NCBI GenBank assembly: GCA_021152595.1
Contig: JAGKVC010000025.1
Coordinates: 1-46,436, forward strand
Length of the DNA stretch: 46,436 nt
Direction of reading: 5' to 3'
Source of the DNA: Clostridia bacterium
GTDB lineage: Bacteria; Bacillota; Clostridia; Oscillospirales; Ruminococcaceae
The translations under genes and the position numbers were made by a program. Shown here in pieces: positions 30,012 to 38,917 of the stretch; position 1 is the stretch's first letter; every line of letters starts with the position of its first letter. The notes beneath the pieces are model-generated. The model did no database searches and was not told the DNA's origin. It saw only the letters and a program-made list of their open reading frames with translations.

Positions 30012-31427
30012 ATGAGAAAGAGAACAAGTATGCTTGCGGCATCGGCGGCGCTGATGACCGTCCTTGCGATGAGTGCCTGCGGTGCGGAGGAATCGGAGGG
30101 CTGGCTCAAATCCGGCGACGATGTCTCCATTGCCGCAGACAGCGGCGAAACGACCGGCGATCCGGATATCAAAGGGCAGACGATCCGCTGGATGGCGACC
30201 TATGACCTGAATCCGAGCGGCACACAGGACCGCTCCGTTCCGGTCGCGCTGTTCGAGGATCTGTACGGCGCAAAGATCGAGTACATCGCCACGACTTCGG
30301 ATACCAAGTTCGACGATCTTGCAAACCACATCAACGGCGGCGATCAGGTCGATATGTTCCCCTATGAGTGGGATGCGGTGCCGAACGGCGTGACGAAGGG
30401 CATGTATGATCCGCTGGACGATTATCTGGATCTGAGCGATCCGATCTGGGACGGCGTGCGCGATTATGCCGAGATGTTCAAGTACAACGGGCATTATTAC
30501 GTGGTGCCGTTTGCGCTTTCCGATCCGCTTGCGGTGACCTACAGCCGCACGCTCATGGAGGAGGAGGGACTCGATGATCCCTATCAGCTCTATCAGCAAG
30601 GCAAATGGAACTGGAACACATTTCTCGAGATGATGAAGCAGTTTACCGCCAATGCAGAGGACGGCAAGCAGCGCTTCGGCATCCGCGGCTGGTTCGGACA
30701 GGCGATCATCCAGTCCACCGGCGATACGGTCATTCACTATGACGGCAAACAGTTCACGAATAATATCATGAGCCCTGCGATCGAGCGCGGCGAGCTGCTT
30801 CAGGAGGAGATCAGCAAGCTGGGACTTTATGATCCGACATGGTATTCCTATTTCCCGGAGGATGAATCCACGCTGTTCTATGCAATGGCGCCGTGGTCGC
30901 TGAGCGAATCGAATGCGAAGAATCCCGAGAGCGATATTTTCATTGTGCCGTTCCCGAAGGATCCCGAGAGCGATCAGTATTATCTCAATATGAATTACGG
31001 CGCAGTGATGCTCGTAAAGAACTCGAAGATGGGCGATGCAGTCGCGGCGTATATCAAGTGCGCACGCCTTGCGGAGACGAATTCGGAATACCGTACCGCC
31101 GCGCGCGAAAAGGCACTGATCCAGAACAAGAATGCGCAGGGCAATGTCACGGGCTTCATCACCGCGGAGCAGTATGACTTCATGCAGACATGGTATGATC
31201 CTGCGAATATCAAATGTGTATTTGATTTCGGCTACGGCATGGGCTCGCTGATGTACAACGAGACATACGATTATAATACGCGCGGCGTGATGAACAACTG
31301 TGCGGATGCGATTCTGAATCAGGCGCAGTATGAGGGCACGCCGGATACATGGGCGGAGATCCGTTCGCAGTGGTCGTCTGTCGTGGATTCCGTTGTAGCG
31401 GATTATAATGCAAAACTCGCGCAGTAA
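30012..31427 (+). CDS. ABC transporter extracellular solute-binding lipoprotein
   Basis: This 471-residue protein has a lipoprotein signal peptide (MRKRTSMLAASAALMTVLAMSAC, lipobox ending at C23). The fold is that of family 1 solute-binding proteins for sugars or oligosaccharides: IRWMATYDLNPSG, QVDMFPYEWDAVPNG, YYVVPFALSDPLAVTYSRTLMEE, KWNWNTFLEMMKQF. No permease or ATPase gene is next to it, so it must work with components encoded elsewhere. The ligand is not known; a plant-derived saccharide would fit the organism. It has its own promoter, and AAGGAAAGAGG lies upstream of the ATG. Confidence 0.92.
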   Translation: MRKRTSMLAASAALMTVLAMSACGAEESEGWLKSGDDVSIAADSGETTGDPDIKGQTIRWMATYDLNPSGTQDRSVPVALFEDLYGAKIEYIATTSDTKFDDLANHINGGDQVDMFPYEWDAVPNGVTKGMYDPLDDYLDLSDPIWDGVRDYAEMFKYNGHYYVVPFALSDPLAVTYSRTLMEEEGLDDPYQLYQQGKWNWNTFLEMMKQFTANAEDGKQRFGIRGWFGQAIIQSTGDTVIHYDGKQFTNNIMSPAIERGELLQEEISKLGLYDPTWYSYFPEDESTLFYAMAPWSLSESNAKNPESDIFIVPFPKDPESDQYYLNMNYGAVMLVKNSKMGDAVAAYIKCARLAETNSEYRTAAREKALIQNKNAQGNVTGFITAEQYDFMQTWYDPANIKCVFDFGYGMGSLMYNETYDYNTRGVMNNCADAILNQAQYEGTPDTWAEIRSQWSSVVDSVVADYNAKLAQ

Positions 31428-31513
31428 ACAGAATTCCGAAACAAAGATTCCGTACATATCCTGCACGAAATTGTGCAATATGCAGAAAAGCCATGCAAAA
31501 AGGCGCAAATCGC

Positions 31514-31542
31514 TTGCATTTTTGCGGAAAAAGTGGTATGAT
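31514..31542 (+). promoter_or_regulatory. Likely promoter ahead of the rimP-nusA operon leader
   Basis: TTGCAT (31514-31519), a 17-base spacer and TATGAT (31537-31542). It lies only about 20 bases before a strong terminator, so transcription from it must either end early or read through. Confidence 0.6.
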
Positions 31543-31568
31543 AGCAATAGTGAAATGATGATATAAAG

Positions 31569-31602
31569 AAAGACCGGAAAAACCATTCCGGTCTTTTCTT
31601 TT
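31569..31602 (+). terminator. Intrinsic terminator or attenuator in the rimP leader region
   Basis: AAAGACCGGAA (31569-31579) pairs with TTCCGGTCTTT (31586-31596) and runs into TTCTTTT. It may end the solute-binding protein transcript (stop at 31427) or act as an attenuator for the promoter at 31514. The 334-base gap 31428-31761 holds this pair, repeat copy C and the hairpin at 31728. Confidence 0.85.
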
Positions 31603-31635
31603 GCGGGCAGCGCCTATAGCGTACCTGATGTCCGA

Positions 31636-31716
31636 AAATGGGATTCTTAAGGGATAGTATCCCTTAAGCAGGGGCATGGGGGCGGCGCTCCCATTTTGAA
31701 TCCGTCGGAGACACTT
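31636..31716 (+). repeat. Multi-hairpin intergenic repeat, copy C (short)
   Basis: A shortened copy of the family at 14503 and 15841, on the opposite strand. It keeps CTTAAGGGATA-G-TATCCCTTAAG (31646-31668, perfect), an ATGGGGGC/GCTCCCAT hairpin and the end ATCCGTCGGAGACACTT. Confidence 0.78.
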
Positions 31717-31727
31717 TATAAATCTGT

Positions 31728-31746
31728 GCAGGCATGATCCGCCTGC
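31728..31746 (+). other. Hairpin just upstream of the rimP ribosome site
   Basis: GCAGGC-ATGATCC-GCCTGC lies directly before GAGGAAGGGG and the ATG at 31762. It could modulate rimP translation. This is a structural observation only. Confidence 0.4.
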
Positions 31747-31761
31747 CGAGGAAGGGGTAGT

Positions 31762-32283
31762 ATGAAGATTAAGAAATTCGGCAGCACCGAAGCAAAGATC
31801 TACGAGCTGGTGCGCCCCATCGCAGAGGAGCATGGTCTGATCGTCTGGGATGTGCGGTTTGAAAAGGAAGGCGCAATGTGGTATCTGCGCGTATTCCTCG
31901 ACCACATGGAGCGTCCGGTCAATATCGCGGACTGCGAGGCTGTCACAAGACCGCTGAACAAGATCCTTGATGAGACCGATCCGATTCCGCAGACCTATAC
32001 GCTGGAGGTCGGCTCCGCAGGGCTGGAGCGTGAGCTGATCCGCGAAACACATTTCGATGCCTGTGAGGGCAGCAAGGTCCGCGTCCGCATGATCCGTCCG
32101 CTGGAGGACGGCGCAAAGGAGCTGACCGGCATCCTGCAAAGCTGCGACCGTGAGAATGTCACGCTTGCGGCGGAGGAGGGCGTCAGGGAGCTGCCGCTTG
32201 CCGGAATTGCATTTGTGAAGCTCGCGGATTTTGATGAGGATGAGATCAAACGTGCAGCAGAGGATTCTGCTGAGAAAAAATAA
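31762..32283 (+). CDS. rimP: Ribosome maturation factor RimP
   Basis: RimP assists late assembly of the 30S subunit. The 173-residue protein has the N-terminal alpha-beta domain (GLIVWDVRFEKEGAMWYLRVFLDH; DCEAVTRPLNKILDETDPIPQTYTLEVGSAGLERELI) and a C-terminal SH3-like domain. It is the first gene of the nusA-infB operon in standard order. The ATG follows GAGGAAGGGG. Confidence 0.95.
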   Translation: MKIKKFGSTEAKIYELVRPIAEEHGLIVWDVRFEKEGAMWYLRVFLDHMERPVNIADCEAVTRPLNKILDETDPIPQTYTLEVGSAGLERELIRETHFDACEGSKVRVRMIRPLEDGAKELTGILQSCDRENVTLAAEEGVRELPLAGIAFVKLADFDEDEIKRAAEDSAEKK

Positions 32284-32327
32284 CAGTAAGCTCCGTTGAG
32301 AGCAGATGATCAGGAGGAAAAGATGCC

Positions 32328-33506
32328 ATGAACGAAGGATTCTTTGAGGCGCTGGCAGCGCTCGGCAGCGAGAACAGCGTAGAGCAGGCTTTGCTCGTCG
32401 AGAAAATCGAAGCGGCAATGCTCAAGGCTGCGCAGAAGGCTTACCCCTATGCAGAGGATGACGATATCCGCGTGGAGATCGAGCCTGCTGCAAGACGCTT
32501 TGATATCTATATGAAGAAGAGCGTCGTCGAAGGCGAGCCGAAGACCGATTACGAAGTGAGCTGGTCACAGGCAAAGGTTTATGATCCGAACTGTGAGCTC
32601 GGCGATCTCGTCGAGTGCAAGCTCGATCCGGTCAAGTTCGGCAGAAGCATCGCGCAGTTTGCAAAGCAGAGCATCCGCAGCGATCTTCGCACGATCAACC
32701 GCCAGCAGATGATGGAGAAGTTTGAATCCAAGGAGCACGAGCTGATCACGGTCAAGGTCACGCAGGTCGATCCGATCCGCGGCACCGTGACCGTTGAATA
32801 TGACCACACCGAGCTGTATCTCTCGCACAATGAGCAGCTCTTCACCGAGACAATGGTGGACGGCAAGCCCGTCAGAGTCTATGAGACGCTCAAGGAAGGA
32901 CAGCTCATCAAGGTCTTTGTTACCACAATCGCAAACCGTGATAAAAAGCCGATCGTCCGCATTTCGCGCGTGGACAGAGGCTTTGTCGAGAAGCTGTTTG
33001 AGCAGGCGATTCCGGAAATCGCAGACGGCACCGTGGAGATCCACGCAGTCTCCCGTGAGGCAGGCTTCCGTTCCAAGATCGCAGTCAGCTCGCATGATCC
33101 GAATGTCGATGCGATCGGCACCTGCATCGGACCGCACAGCTCCCGTATCAATACCGTGCTGAATGAGCTGCACGGCGAGAAGATCGACATTATCCCGTAT
33201 TCCGAGGATCCGGAGGAATTCATCACCCGTGCGCTCGCACCGGCAACCGTCATTTCAACAACGATCGCGGACGACGGCAGCCGTGAAGCAACGGTCATTG
33301 TTCCGAATGATCAGCTCTCGCTGGCAATCGGCAACAAGGGACAGAATGCGAAGCTCGCAGCAAAGCTCACCGGCTATAAGATCGACATCAAGCCGGAGTT
33401 CCCGGATCCGGAACCGGAATCCGATGATGTGGATGCCGAGGGCTATGAGATCCTCGAGGATGCCGCAGAGCTCGATCAGCTTGACGGCGGCAGCGCTGAG
33501 GTCTGA
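32328..33506 (+). CDS. nusA: Transcription termination/antitermination factor NusA
   Basis: This 392-residue protein has the RNA-polymerase-binding N-terminal domain, an S1 domain (about 135-200; GTVTVEYDHTELYLS region onward) and two KH domains (CIGPHSSRINTVLNEL; LAIGNKGQNAKLAAKLTGYKIDI). It ends in a short acidic tail and lacks the extra acidic-repeat domains of the E. coli protein, as is normal in Firmicutes. It modulates pausing, termination and antitermination. It sits 44 bases after rimP with AGGAGG upstream. Confidence 0.97.
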   Translation: MNEGFFEALAALGSENSVEQALLVEKIEAAMLKAAQKAYPYAEDDDIRVEIEPAARRFDIYMKKSVVEGEPKTDYEVSWSQAKVYDPNCELGDLVECKLDPVKFGRSIAQFAKQSIRSDLRTINRQQMMEKFESKEHELITVKVTQVDPIRGTVTVEYDHTELYLSHNEQLFTETMVDGKPVRVYETLKEGQLIKVFVTTIANRDKKPIVRISRVDRGFVEKLFEQAIPEIADGTVEIHAVSREAGFRSKIAVSSHDPNVDAIGTCIGPHSSRINTVLNELHGEKIDIIPYSEDPEEFITRALAPATVISTTIADDGSREATVIVPNDQLSLAIGNKGQNAKLAAKLTGYKIDIKPEFPDPEPESDDVDAEGYEILEDAAELDQLDGGSAEV

Positions 33507-33511
33507 TTCCC

Positions 33512-33811
33512 ATGACACCGAAAAAAATACCGATGCGGATGTGTCTCGGCTGCAATGAGATGAAGCCGAAGCGCGAACTGATCCGCGTCGTGCATCAGAA
33601 GGACGGTACGATTCTGCTGGATGCGGCCGGCAAGGCGGCAGGACGCGGCGCATATATCTGTCCGCAGCTTGCATGTCTCAGGGCGGCGCGCAAGGCAAGG
33701 AGACTGGAAAAATCCTTCTCCTGTAAGATTTCTGAGGAGATCTATGACGCGCTCGAAGCCGCAATGCAGTCGGAGGAGGCTGCTGCGGAGAAGGGAGCCG
33801 CAGATGCCTGA
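33512..33811 (+). CDS. rnpM: RNase P modulator RnpM (YlxR/DUF448)
   Basis: This 99-residue protein carries the YlxR signature RMCLGCNEMKPKRELIRVV and GRGAYICPQ. YlxR from Firmicutes has been reported to bind RNase P RNA and modulate its activity. It lies five bases after nusA and overlaps ylxQ by eight bases, as in many Firmicutes. Confidence 0.93.
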   Translation: MTPKKIPMRMCLGCNEMKPKRELIRVVHQKDGTILLDAAGKAAGRGAYICPQLACLRAARKARRLEKSFSCKISEEIYDALEAAMQSEEAAAEKGAADA

Positions 33812-34121
33812 TGCAGCAGAAAACCGCCTGACCGCAAGCCTCACGATGTGCCGGAAGGCAGGGAAGCTCCTGCTCGGCTTTGATGCGGTCAAGGAGGCGG
33901 CAAAGCAGGGGAGCGTGAAGCTCTTTCTCCTCTCCGCCGATGCCTCCGCAAAGACGGAAAAGGAGATCCGGTTTTTTGCCGGTACACTTCCCGTGCGGAA
34001 GCTCCCGTTTGATATGGATTCGCTGAAATGCTTTTTCCGGAAACGGACGGCAGTATTCGGCGTATGTGAGGACGGATTCGCGGCAAAGCTGCTTTTGCTG
34101 CTGCCGGAATCCGAAGAATGA
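33804..34121 (+). CDS. ylxQ: YlxQ, L7Ae-type RNA-binding protein
   Basis: The ATG at 33804 (MPDAAENRL) is chosen over a far upstream in-frame start because GGAGCCG precedes it and the overlap with rnpM is then only eight bases. The 105 residues have the L7Ae/L30e pattern: CRKAGKLLLGFDAVKEAAKQGSVKLFLLSADASAKT. Such proteins bind kink-turn RNA. A 95-base gap with no promoter that I can see separates it from infB. Confidence 0.9.
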   Translation: MPDAAENRLTASLTMCRKAGKLLLGFDAVKEAAKQGSVKLFLLSADASAKTEKEIRFFAGTLPVRKLPFDMDSLKCFFRKRTAVFGVCEDGFAAKLLLLLPESEE

Positions 34122-34216
34122 AGTAAAACGACGTATCTGCACCCTGAATCGGCTGCGGATACGAAAACCAGTGCGGTACAGCATAGCCGCAGCAAACCGA
34201 TAGGGGGTATTTGCCT

Positions 34217-37114
34217 ATGCCAACAACAAAGGTCAAGCTGAGTGAATTTGCAGCCGATCTGAATCTCTCTGCGCAGGAAGTCGCAGACCGGTTAAAAGCA
34301 ATGGATGATAAGGTCAGAAAGCCGACGGCAGCCCTGACCGATACCGAGATGAACTATCTGCTCGAGCTCTATACACAGCAGAATCAGGTGCAGAGCTTTG
34401 ATGCATATTTCGCAGACCGTTCCGAGCAGGCACCGCCGCAGGCAGCAAAGAAGCCGAAGCGCGCCGCGAAGCCGGAGCAGGTCGCACGCACCAGGAAGGA
34501 AACCAAAAAGGAAGAAAAGCCCGAGGCAAAAGCGGAGCCGAAGCCTGCAAAGGCAGCACATCCCGAGCAGAAGCCGCAGGAGCCTGTAAGTGCTCCCGTT
34601 CAGGAGAAGGCACCGGAGCAGCCGGCAGCAAAGCCCGAGACCGCTCCCGCACCGGCAGAAGCAGAATCCGCTGCGCCTGCACCTGCACCGCAGCCCGAGA
34701 CCGCTCCGGCAGCAGAACCGGCAGCACCGGCAGGACCGCGCGTCCTGACCGCCGCCGAGACCGAGCGCCGTGCAAGAGAGCGTGCCGCAATGTATGAGAA
34801 GCAGCATGCGGAGAAGGCAGCAAGACGCGAGCGCAATCAGAAGCAGCAGCAGCTCAAGCAGCAGCAGCGTCAGGCGGAGGAAGCCGCAAAGCGCGCCGCC
34901 GAGCAGAAGGCAGCCGAGGAGGCACAGGCGGCAAAGGCAGCCGAGGCAGCAAAATCCGCTCCTGCACCGCAGCCTGCAAAGACTGCCTCTGAGCCGAAAA
35001 AGCAGCAGCCGCAGCAGCAGCGCAATGTCCAGAAGACACCGAAGAAGCCTGCAAAGGCACAGGAACGCGGCGAGATCGTCAAGATGGAGGGCGGCTTTGC
35101 AACGGCGACAGAGGTGCAGCCGAGCCAGCAGCGCCATATGGTCGATACCCGCGGTACCTATGTCGATCTCGACAAATACAACGAACGCTATGAGCAGATC
35201 GCACCGCAGGGCAGAGGCGGCAAGAATGACAATATGTCTGCCAAGAAGCAGAAGATCAACCAGAAATCCCAGCAGCGCAAGCAGCAGGCACGCTCCGGCA
35301 AGGCAAGAGAGACCGAGGCGGAAAAGCTGCGCCGCTTAGAGCTTGAGCGCGCAAGAAAGCAGCAGCTCAAGGTCATGATTCCGGACAGCATCGTCGTCAG
35401 TGAGCTGGCAACGCGCCTGAAGGTTCAGGTCCGTGACGTCATCAAGAAGCTGATGGGACTCGGCGTCATGGCAAATATCAATGAGGAAATCGACTTCGAT
35501 ACCGCATCTCTCGTCGCAGAGGAGCTCGGCGCAAAGGTCGAGCATGAGGTCATTGTCACGATTGAGGAGCGTCTGATCGCAGACGAGGAGGATCCGGAGG
35601 ATGCACTCGAGGAGCGCTGCCCGGTCGTCGTCGTTATGGGACACGTTGACCACGGCAAGACCTCGATTCTCGACCGCATCCGCAATGCGAATGTCACGGC
35701 ATCCGAGGCAGGCGGCATTACGCAGCACATCGGCGCATATCAGGTCAAGCACGACGGCAAGGTGATCACCTTCCTCGATACGCCCGGTCACGAGGCATTC
35801 ACCTCGATGCGTGCGCGCGGCGCGAATATCACCGATATTGCAATTCTCGTTGTCGCAGCGGATGACGGCATCATGCCGCAGACGATCGAATCCATCAACC
35901 ACGCAAAGGCTGCCGGTGTTTCGATCATCGTTGCGATCAACAAGATGGATAAGGAAGGCGCAAACCCTGACAGAGTCAAGCAGCAGCTCACCGAATATGA
36001 GCTTGTCTGTGAGGAATGGGGCGGCGATACGATCTGTGTACCGGTTTCCGCAAAGACCGGCGAGGGCATCGAGGATCTGCTTGAGAATATCCTGCTCGTT
36101 GCGGAAGTCCGCGAGCTGAAGGCAAATCCGAACAGACTTGCAAAGGGTACTGTTATTGAGGCGCGTCTCGATAAGGGCAGAGGCCCGATCGCAACGATCC
36201 TCGTCCAGAACGGTACGCTGCACACCGGCGATGTCATTATCGCAGGTACGGCAGTCGGCAAGGTTCGTGTCATGACGAATTACAAGGGCAAGGTCGTCAA
36301 GGAGGCAGGACCTTCGGTTCCTGTCGAGATCACCGGTCTTGCAGAGGTTCCGAGCGCAGGCGATGTCTTCAATGCAGTTGAGGATGAGCGTCTTGCGAAG
36401 GAGCTTGTCGAGCAGAGAAAGCACGAGGCAAAGGAGGAGCAGTTCAAGAGCTACCGCAAGGTGACGCTTGACAACCTGTTCTCGCAGATTGCCGAGGGCG
36501 AGATGAAGGAGTTGCCGCTGATCGTCAAGGCAGACGTTCAGGGCTCCGTCGAGGCTGTTACGCAGTCGCTCGAAAAGCTCAGCAACGAGGAAGTCCGCGT
36601 CAAGGTCATTCACGGTGCAGTCGGTGCGGTTTCCGAGAGCGATGTTATGCTCGCATCTGCATCGAATGCGATCATCGTCGGATTCAATGTCCGTCCGATG
36701 CCGGGTGCAGCGGATGCAGCCGCAAGAGACGGCGTCGATATCCGCCTCTACCGCATCATCTACGATGCGATCGAGGAGATCTCCACGGCAATGAAGGGCA
36801 TGCTCGCCCCGAAGTTCCGCGAGGTCGAAATGGCGCGCATCGAGGTTCGTCAGGTTTATCATATCTCCAGCGTCGGCACGGTTGCCGGATGCTACGTCAC
36901 GGACGGCAAGGTTACGCGCCAGTGCCAGATCCGCGTTGTGCGTGACGGCATTGTGGTCGCAGAGGATCAGATCGACTCGCTCCGCCGCTTCAAGGATGAC
37001 GTCAAGGAGGTCGCAACCGGCTATGAGTGCGGTATTTCGCTTGAGCGCTTTGCCGATATCAAGGAGGGCGATATCCTCGAGGCATTTGTCGTTGAGGAGT
37101 ACCGCGAGGACTGA
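34217..37114 (+). CDS. infB: Translation initiation factor IF-2
   Basis: This GTPase of 965 residues brings initiator tRNA to the ribosome. The N-terminal IF2N segment (VKLSEFAADLNLSAQEVADRL) is followed by about 250 residues rich in Ala, Pro, Gln, Lys and Glu, then the second IF2N domain. The G domain shows GHVDHGKTS (near 475), DTPGHEAF, NKMDKEG and SAKTGEG, followed by domains II to IV. The ATG at 34217 is preferred over an in-frame TTG at 34211 because AGGGGG lies nine bases upstream of it. Confidence 0.97.
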   Translation: MPTTKVKLSEFAADLNLSAQEVADRLKAMDDKVRKPTAALTDTEMNYLLELYTQQNQVQSFDAYFADRSEQAPPQAAKKPKRAAKPEQVARTRKETKKEEKPEAKAEPKPAKAAHPEQKPQEPVSAPVQEKAPEQPAAKPETAPAPAEAESAAPAPAPQPETAPAAEPAAPAGPRVLTAAETERRARERAAMYEKQHAEKAARRERNQKQQQLKQQQRQAEEAAKRAAEQKAAEEAQAAKAAEAAKSAPAPQPAKTASEPKKQQPQQQRNVQKTPKKPAKAQERGEIVKMEGGFATATEVQPSQQRHMVDTRGTYVDLDKYNERYEQIAPQGRGGKNDNMSAKKQKINQKSQQRKQQARSGKARETEAEKLRRLELERARKQQLKVMIPDSIVVSELATRLKVQVRDVIKKLMGLGVMANINEEIDFDTASLVAEELGAKVEHEVIVTIEERLIADEEDPEDALEERCPVVVVMGHVDHGKTSILDRIRNANVTASEAGGITQHIGAYQVKHDGKVITFLDTPGHEAFTSMRARGANITDIAILVVAADDGIMPQTIESINHAKAAGVSIIVAINKMDKEGANPDRVKQQLTEYELVCEEWGGDTICVPVSAKTGEGIEDLLENILLVAEVRELKANPNRLAKGTVIEARLDKGRGPIATILVQNGTLHTGDVIIAGTAVGKVRVMTNYKGKVVKEAGPSVPVEITGLAEVPSAGDVFNAVEDERLAKELVEQRKHEAKEEQFKSYRKVTLDNLFSQIAEGEMKELPLIVKADVQGSVEAVTQSLEKLSNEEVRVKVIHGAVGAVSESDVMLASASNAIIVGFNVRPMPGAADAAARDGVDIRLYRIIYDAIEEISTAMKGMLAPKFREVEMARIEVRQVYHISSVGTVAGCYVTDGKVTRQCQIRVVRDGIVVAEDQIDSLRRFKDDVKEVATGYECGISLERFADIKEGDILEAFVVEEYRED

Positions 37115-37152
37115 TCCGGTCAATGATCCCGGAAAACCTGAAAAAATTTACA

Positions 37153-37176
37153 CCGGCGCGGTGAAATCCGTGCCGG
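37153..37176 (+). other. GC-rich hairpin between infB and the small acidic gene
   Basis: CCGGCGCGG (37153-37161) pairs with CCGTGCCGG (37168-37176) with one G-U pair and a six-base loop. There is no U-tract, so it is not a normal terminator. It may be an RNA-processing or mRNA-stability element. Confidence 0.5.
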
Positions 37177-37206
37177 AGGGGAGAATCTGAAAACGGAGGG
37201 ATTATA

Positions 37207-37455
37207 ATGGAAGTTCAGAGAATGAGCAATGCCGATATGCTGCAATATTGCGACGAGGCACTTGCATGGCCGGATTTCGGCCCGATCGACACCCTGTTTT
37301 TTGAGACCGTCAAGCGCATTCTGACAGGTGAATTCAGTGCGCAGGAGAATCTCGGTGATCCGGAAACGATCTTTGATGAAGAAGGCTTCTTCAATGAGAC
37401 CGAGACCACCGGTGACTACTATAATCCTGAGGCAGAAAGTTCGATCACATTCTGA
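37207..37455 (+). CDS. Unrecognised small acidic protein between infB and rbfA
   Basis: This 82-residue protein has no predicted membrane helix. A helical N-terminal half (NADMLQYCDEALAWPDFGPIDTLFFETVKRIL) is followed by an acidic tail rich in Glu, Asp, Thr and Phe. I do not recognise a family. GGAGGG precedes the ATG, and rbfA starts 27 bases after its stop, so it is translated within the ribosome-assembly operon. A role in translation is only inferred from place. Confidence 0.75.
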   Translation: MEVQRMSNADMLQYCDEALAWPDFGPIDTLFFETVKRILTGEFSAQENLGDPETIFDEEGFFNETETTGDYYNPEAESSITF

Positions 37456-37482
37456 CGACACACAACCAATAGGAGTATCATT

Positions 37483-37875
37483 ATGGCTAGCTTTAAGATT
37501 GACCGCCTGCAGGAGGATATCCTGCGAGAGCTGACGGCGATCATGCGCGAGGACATCAAGGATCCGCGCATCACGCCTGATCTGACGATCGTCAGGGCTG
37601 AGCTTTCCGGCGATATGGGACACTGCAAGGCATATATCTCCAGCCTGACGGATTTTTCGCGGGCGCAGGAGGCATGCAGGGTGCTGACGAAGGCATCCGG
37701 CTTTATCCGGAGAGAGCTGTTTCACCGGCTCAAGCTGCGCAAGTCGCCGGAGATGCATTTCATCGCGGATGATTCGATCGCGTATGCAGCCGATATCAGT
37801 GAAAAGCTCAGCGGTCTTGGCCTGACGGCAGGCAATTCGCCTGTCGCAGAGCCGGAGGAGGAGCCGGATTTCTGA
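37483..37875 (+). CDS. rbfA: Ribosome-binding factor A
   Basis: This 130-residue protein has the RbfA KH-like core: FKIDRLQEDILRELTAIM, DPRITPDLTIVRAELSGDMGHCKAYIS, and RLKLRKSPEMHFIADDSI. RbfA binds the 30S subunit and assists 16S rRNA 5' end maturation. The length is normal, and the position between infB and nrnA/truB is standard. Confidence 0.95.
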   Translation: MASFKIDRLQEDILRELTAIMREDIKDPRITPDLTIVRAELSGDMGHCKAYISSLTDFSRAQEACRVLTKASGFIRRELFHRLKLRKSPEMHFIADDSIAYAADISEKLSGLGLTAGNSPVAEPEEEPDF

Positions 37876-37912
37876 TCCGCTCCCGATATCTGAAATTAGA
37901 AGGAGGCGCTTC

Positions 37913-38917
37913 ATGGAACAGTCGGAATTTGTCTGCAAGGAGATTGACAGCAGAGCGGCATATGCAATGCTCAAATCGCTTCGGGATGTGCATATCCTGA
38001 TTCACCGCTCTCCGGACGGAGACTGCGTCGGCGGCGGCTATGCGCTGTATCATATGTTCCGGCAGCTCGGGATCCGCTCCCGTGTCTGCTGCGCCGATCC
38101 CATCCCCGAAATGTTCCGGGATATCACCGAAGGCATCGAGTTTGAGGATTTCGAGCCGCAGGTGCGCATCTCGGTTGACGTTGCGGACAGAAAGCTGTTC
38201 GGTGATTTGCCGGACGAGGATAAAAACGCAGAGATCCTGCTCTGCATTGACCACCATATCTCCAATATGCATTATGCGGAGCATCTGTACTGGAATCCGC
38301 ATTCCGCGGCAGCCTGCGAGGTGCTGTTCCGGATGATGCAGGAGAATGACATTCCGCTGACACGGGAGCTGGCGCTCTGCCTGTATACCGGCATCTCGAC
38401 CGATACCGGCTGCTTCCAGTTCAGCAATGCCGATGCAGCCGCCTTTGATGCGGTCGCGCAGATCAAAAAGGCATTCCCCGATCTGCCCTATGCACGGCTC
38501 AACCGCGAATTCTTTGTTCTGAAATCTGCCGGACGCATTCTGCTGGATTCGCGCCTGATGCAGAATATTCAGCTTTCCGCCGACGGTCAGGTAGCGCTGA
38601 TCTATCTGCCCTATGCGTGGATGGAGGAGCTGCATGTCTCCTCGGATGAGGTAGACGGCGTGGCGAATCTCCCGATGCAGATTATCGGCGTGGAAATCGG
38701 CATCACATGCAAGCAGCAGCAGGACGGCTCCTACCGGATCTCGCTGCGTGCCGGTGACCATGCGGATGTCTCGAAGGTCGCAAACCGTTTCGGCGGCGGC
38801 GGACATGTCAAGGCGAGCGGCTGCTCGATTTCGGAGGGCGATCCGGAGGATGTCTGCAAGATGCTGATGGACGTTTCTGCCGCGGTCTGGCAGGGCGAGA
38901 AGGCGGAGCAGGCATGA
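37913..38917 (+). CDS. nrnA: DHH-family phosphoesterase NrnA (nanoRNase/pAp phosphatase)
   Basis: This 334-residue protein has DHH-domain motifs: HRSPDGDCVGGGYAL, VDVADRKLFGD, CIDHHISN (the DHH triad) and GISTDTGCFQFSN. A DHHA1 domain ends in RFGGGGHVKASGCSI. NrnA degrades short oligoribonucleotides and dephosphorylates 3'-phosphoadenosine-5'-phosphate. It overlaps truB by four bases (ATGA). Confidence 0.93.
   Translation: MEQSEFVCKEIDSRAAYAMLKSLRDVHILIHRSPDGDCVGGGYALYHMFRQLGIRSRVCCADPIPEMFRDITEGIEFEDFEPQVRISVDVADRKLFGDLPDEDKNAEILLCIDHHISNMHYAEHLYWNPHSAAACEVLFRMMQENDIPLTRELALCLYTGISTDTGCFQFSNADAAAFDAVAQIKKAFPDLPYARLNREFFVLKSAGRILLDSRLMQNIQLSADGQVALIYLPYAWMEELHVSSDEVDGVANLPMQIIGVEIGITCKQQQDGSYRISLRAGDHADVSKVANRFGGGGHVKASGCSISEGDPEDVCKMLMDVSAAVWQGEKAEQA

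Noticed and set aside
29718..31586. A 622-residue open frame on the minus strand across the solute-binding protein gene
   Set aside because: It spans two genes and a promoter-terminator junction in antisense and has no domain signature.
35336..37123. A 595-residue minus-strand open frame across infB
   Set aside because: Antisense shadow of a well conserved essential gene with no start signals.
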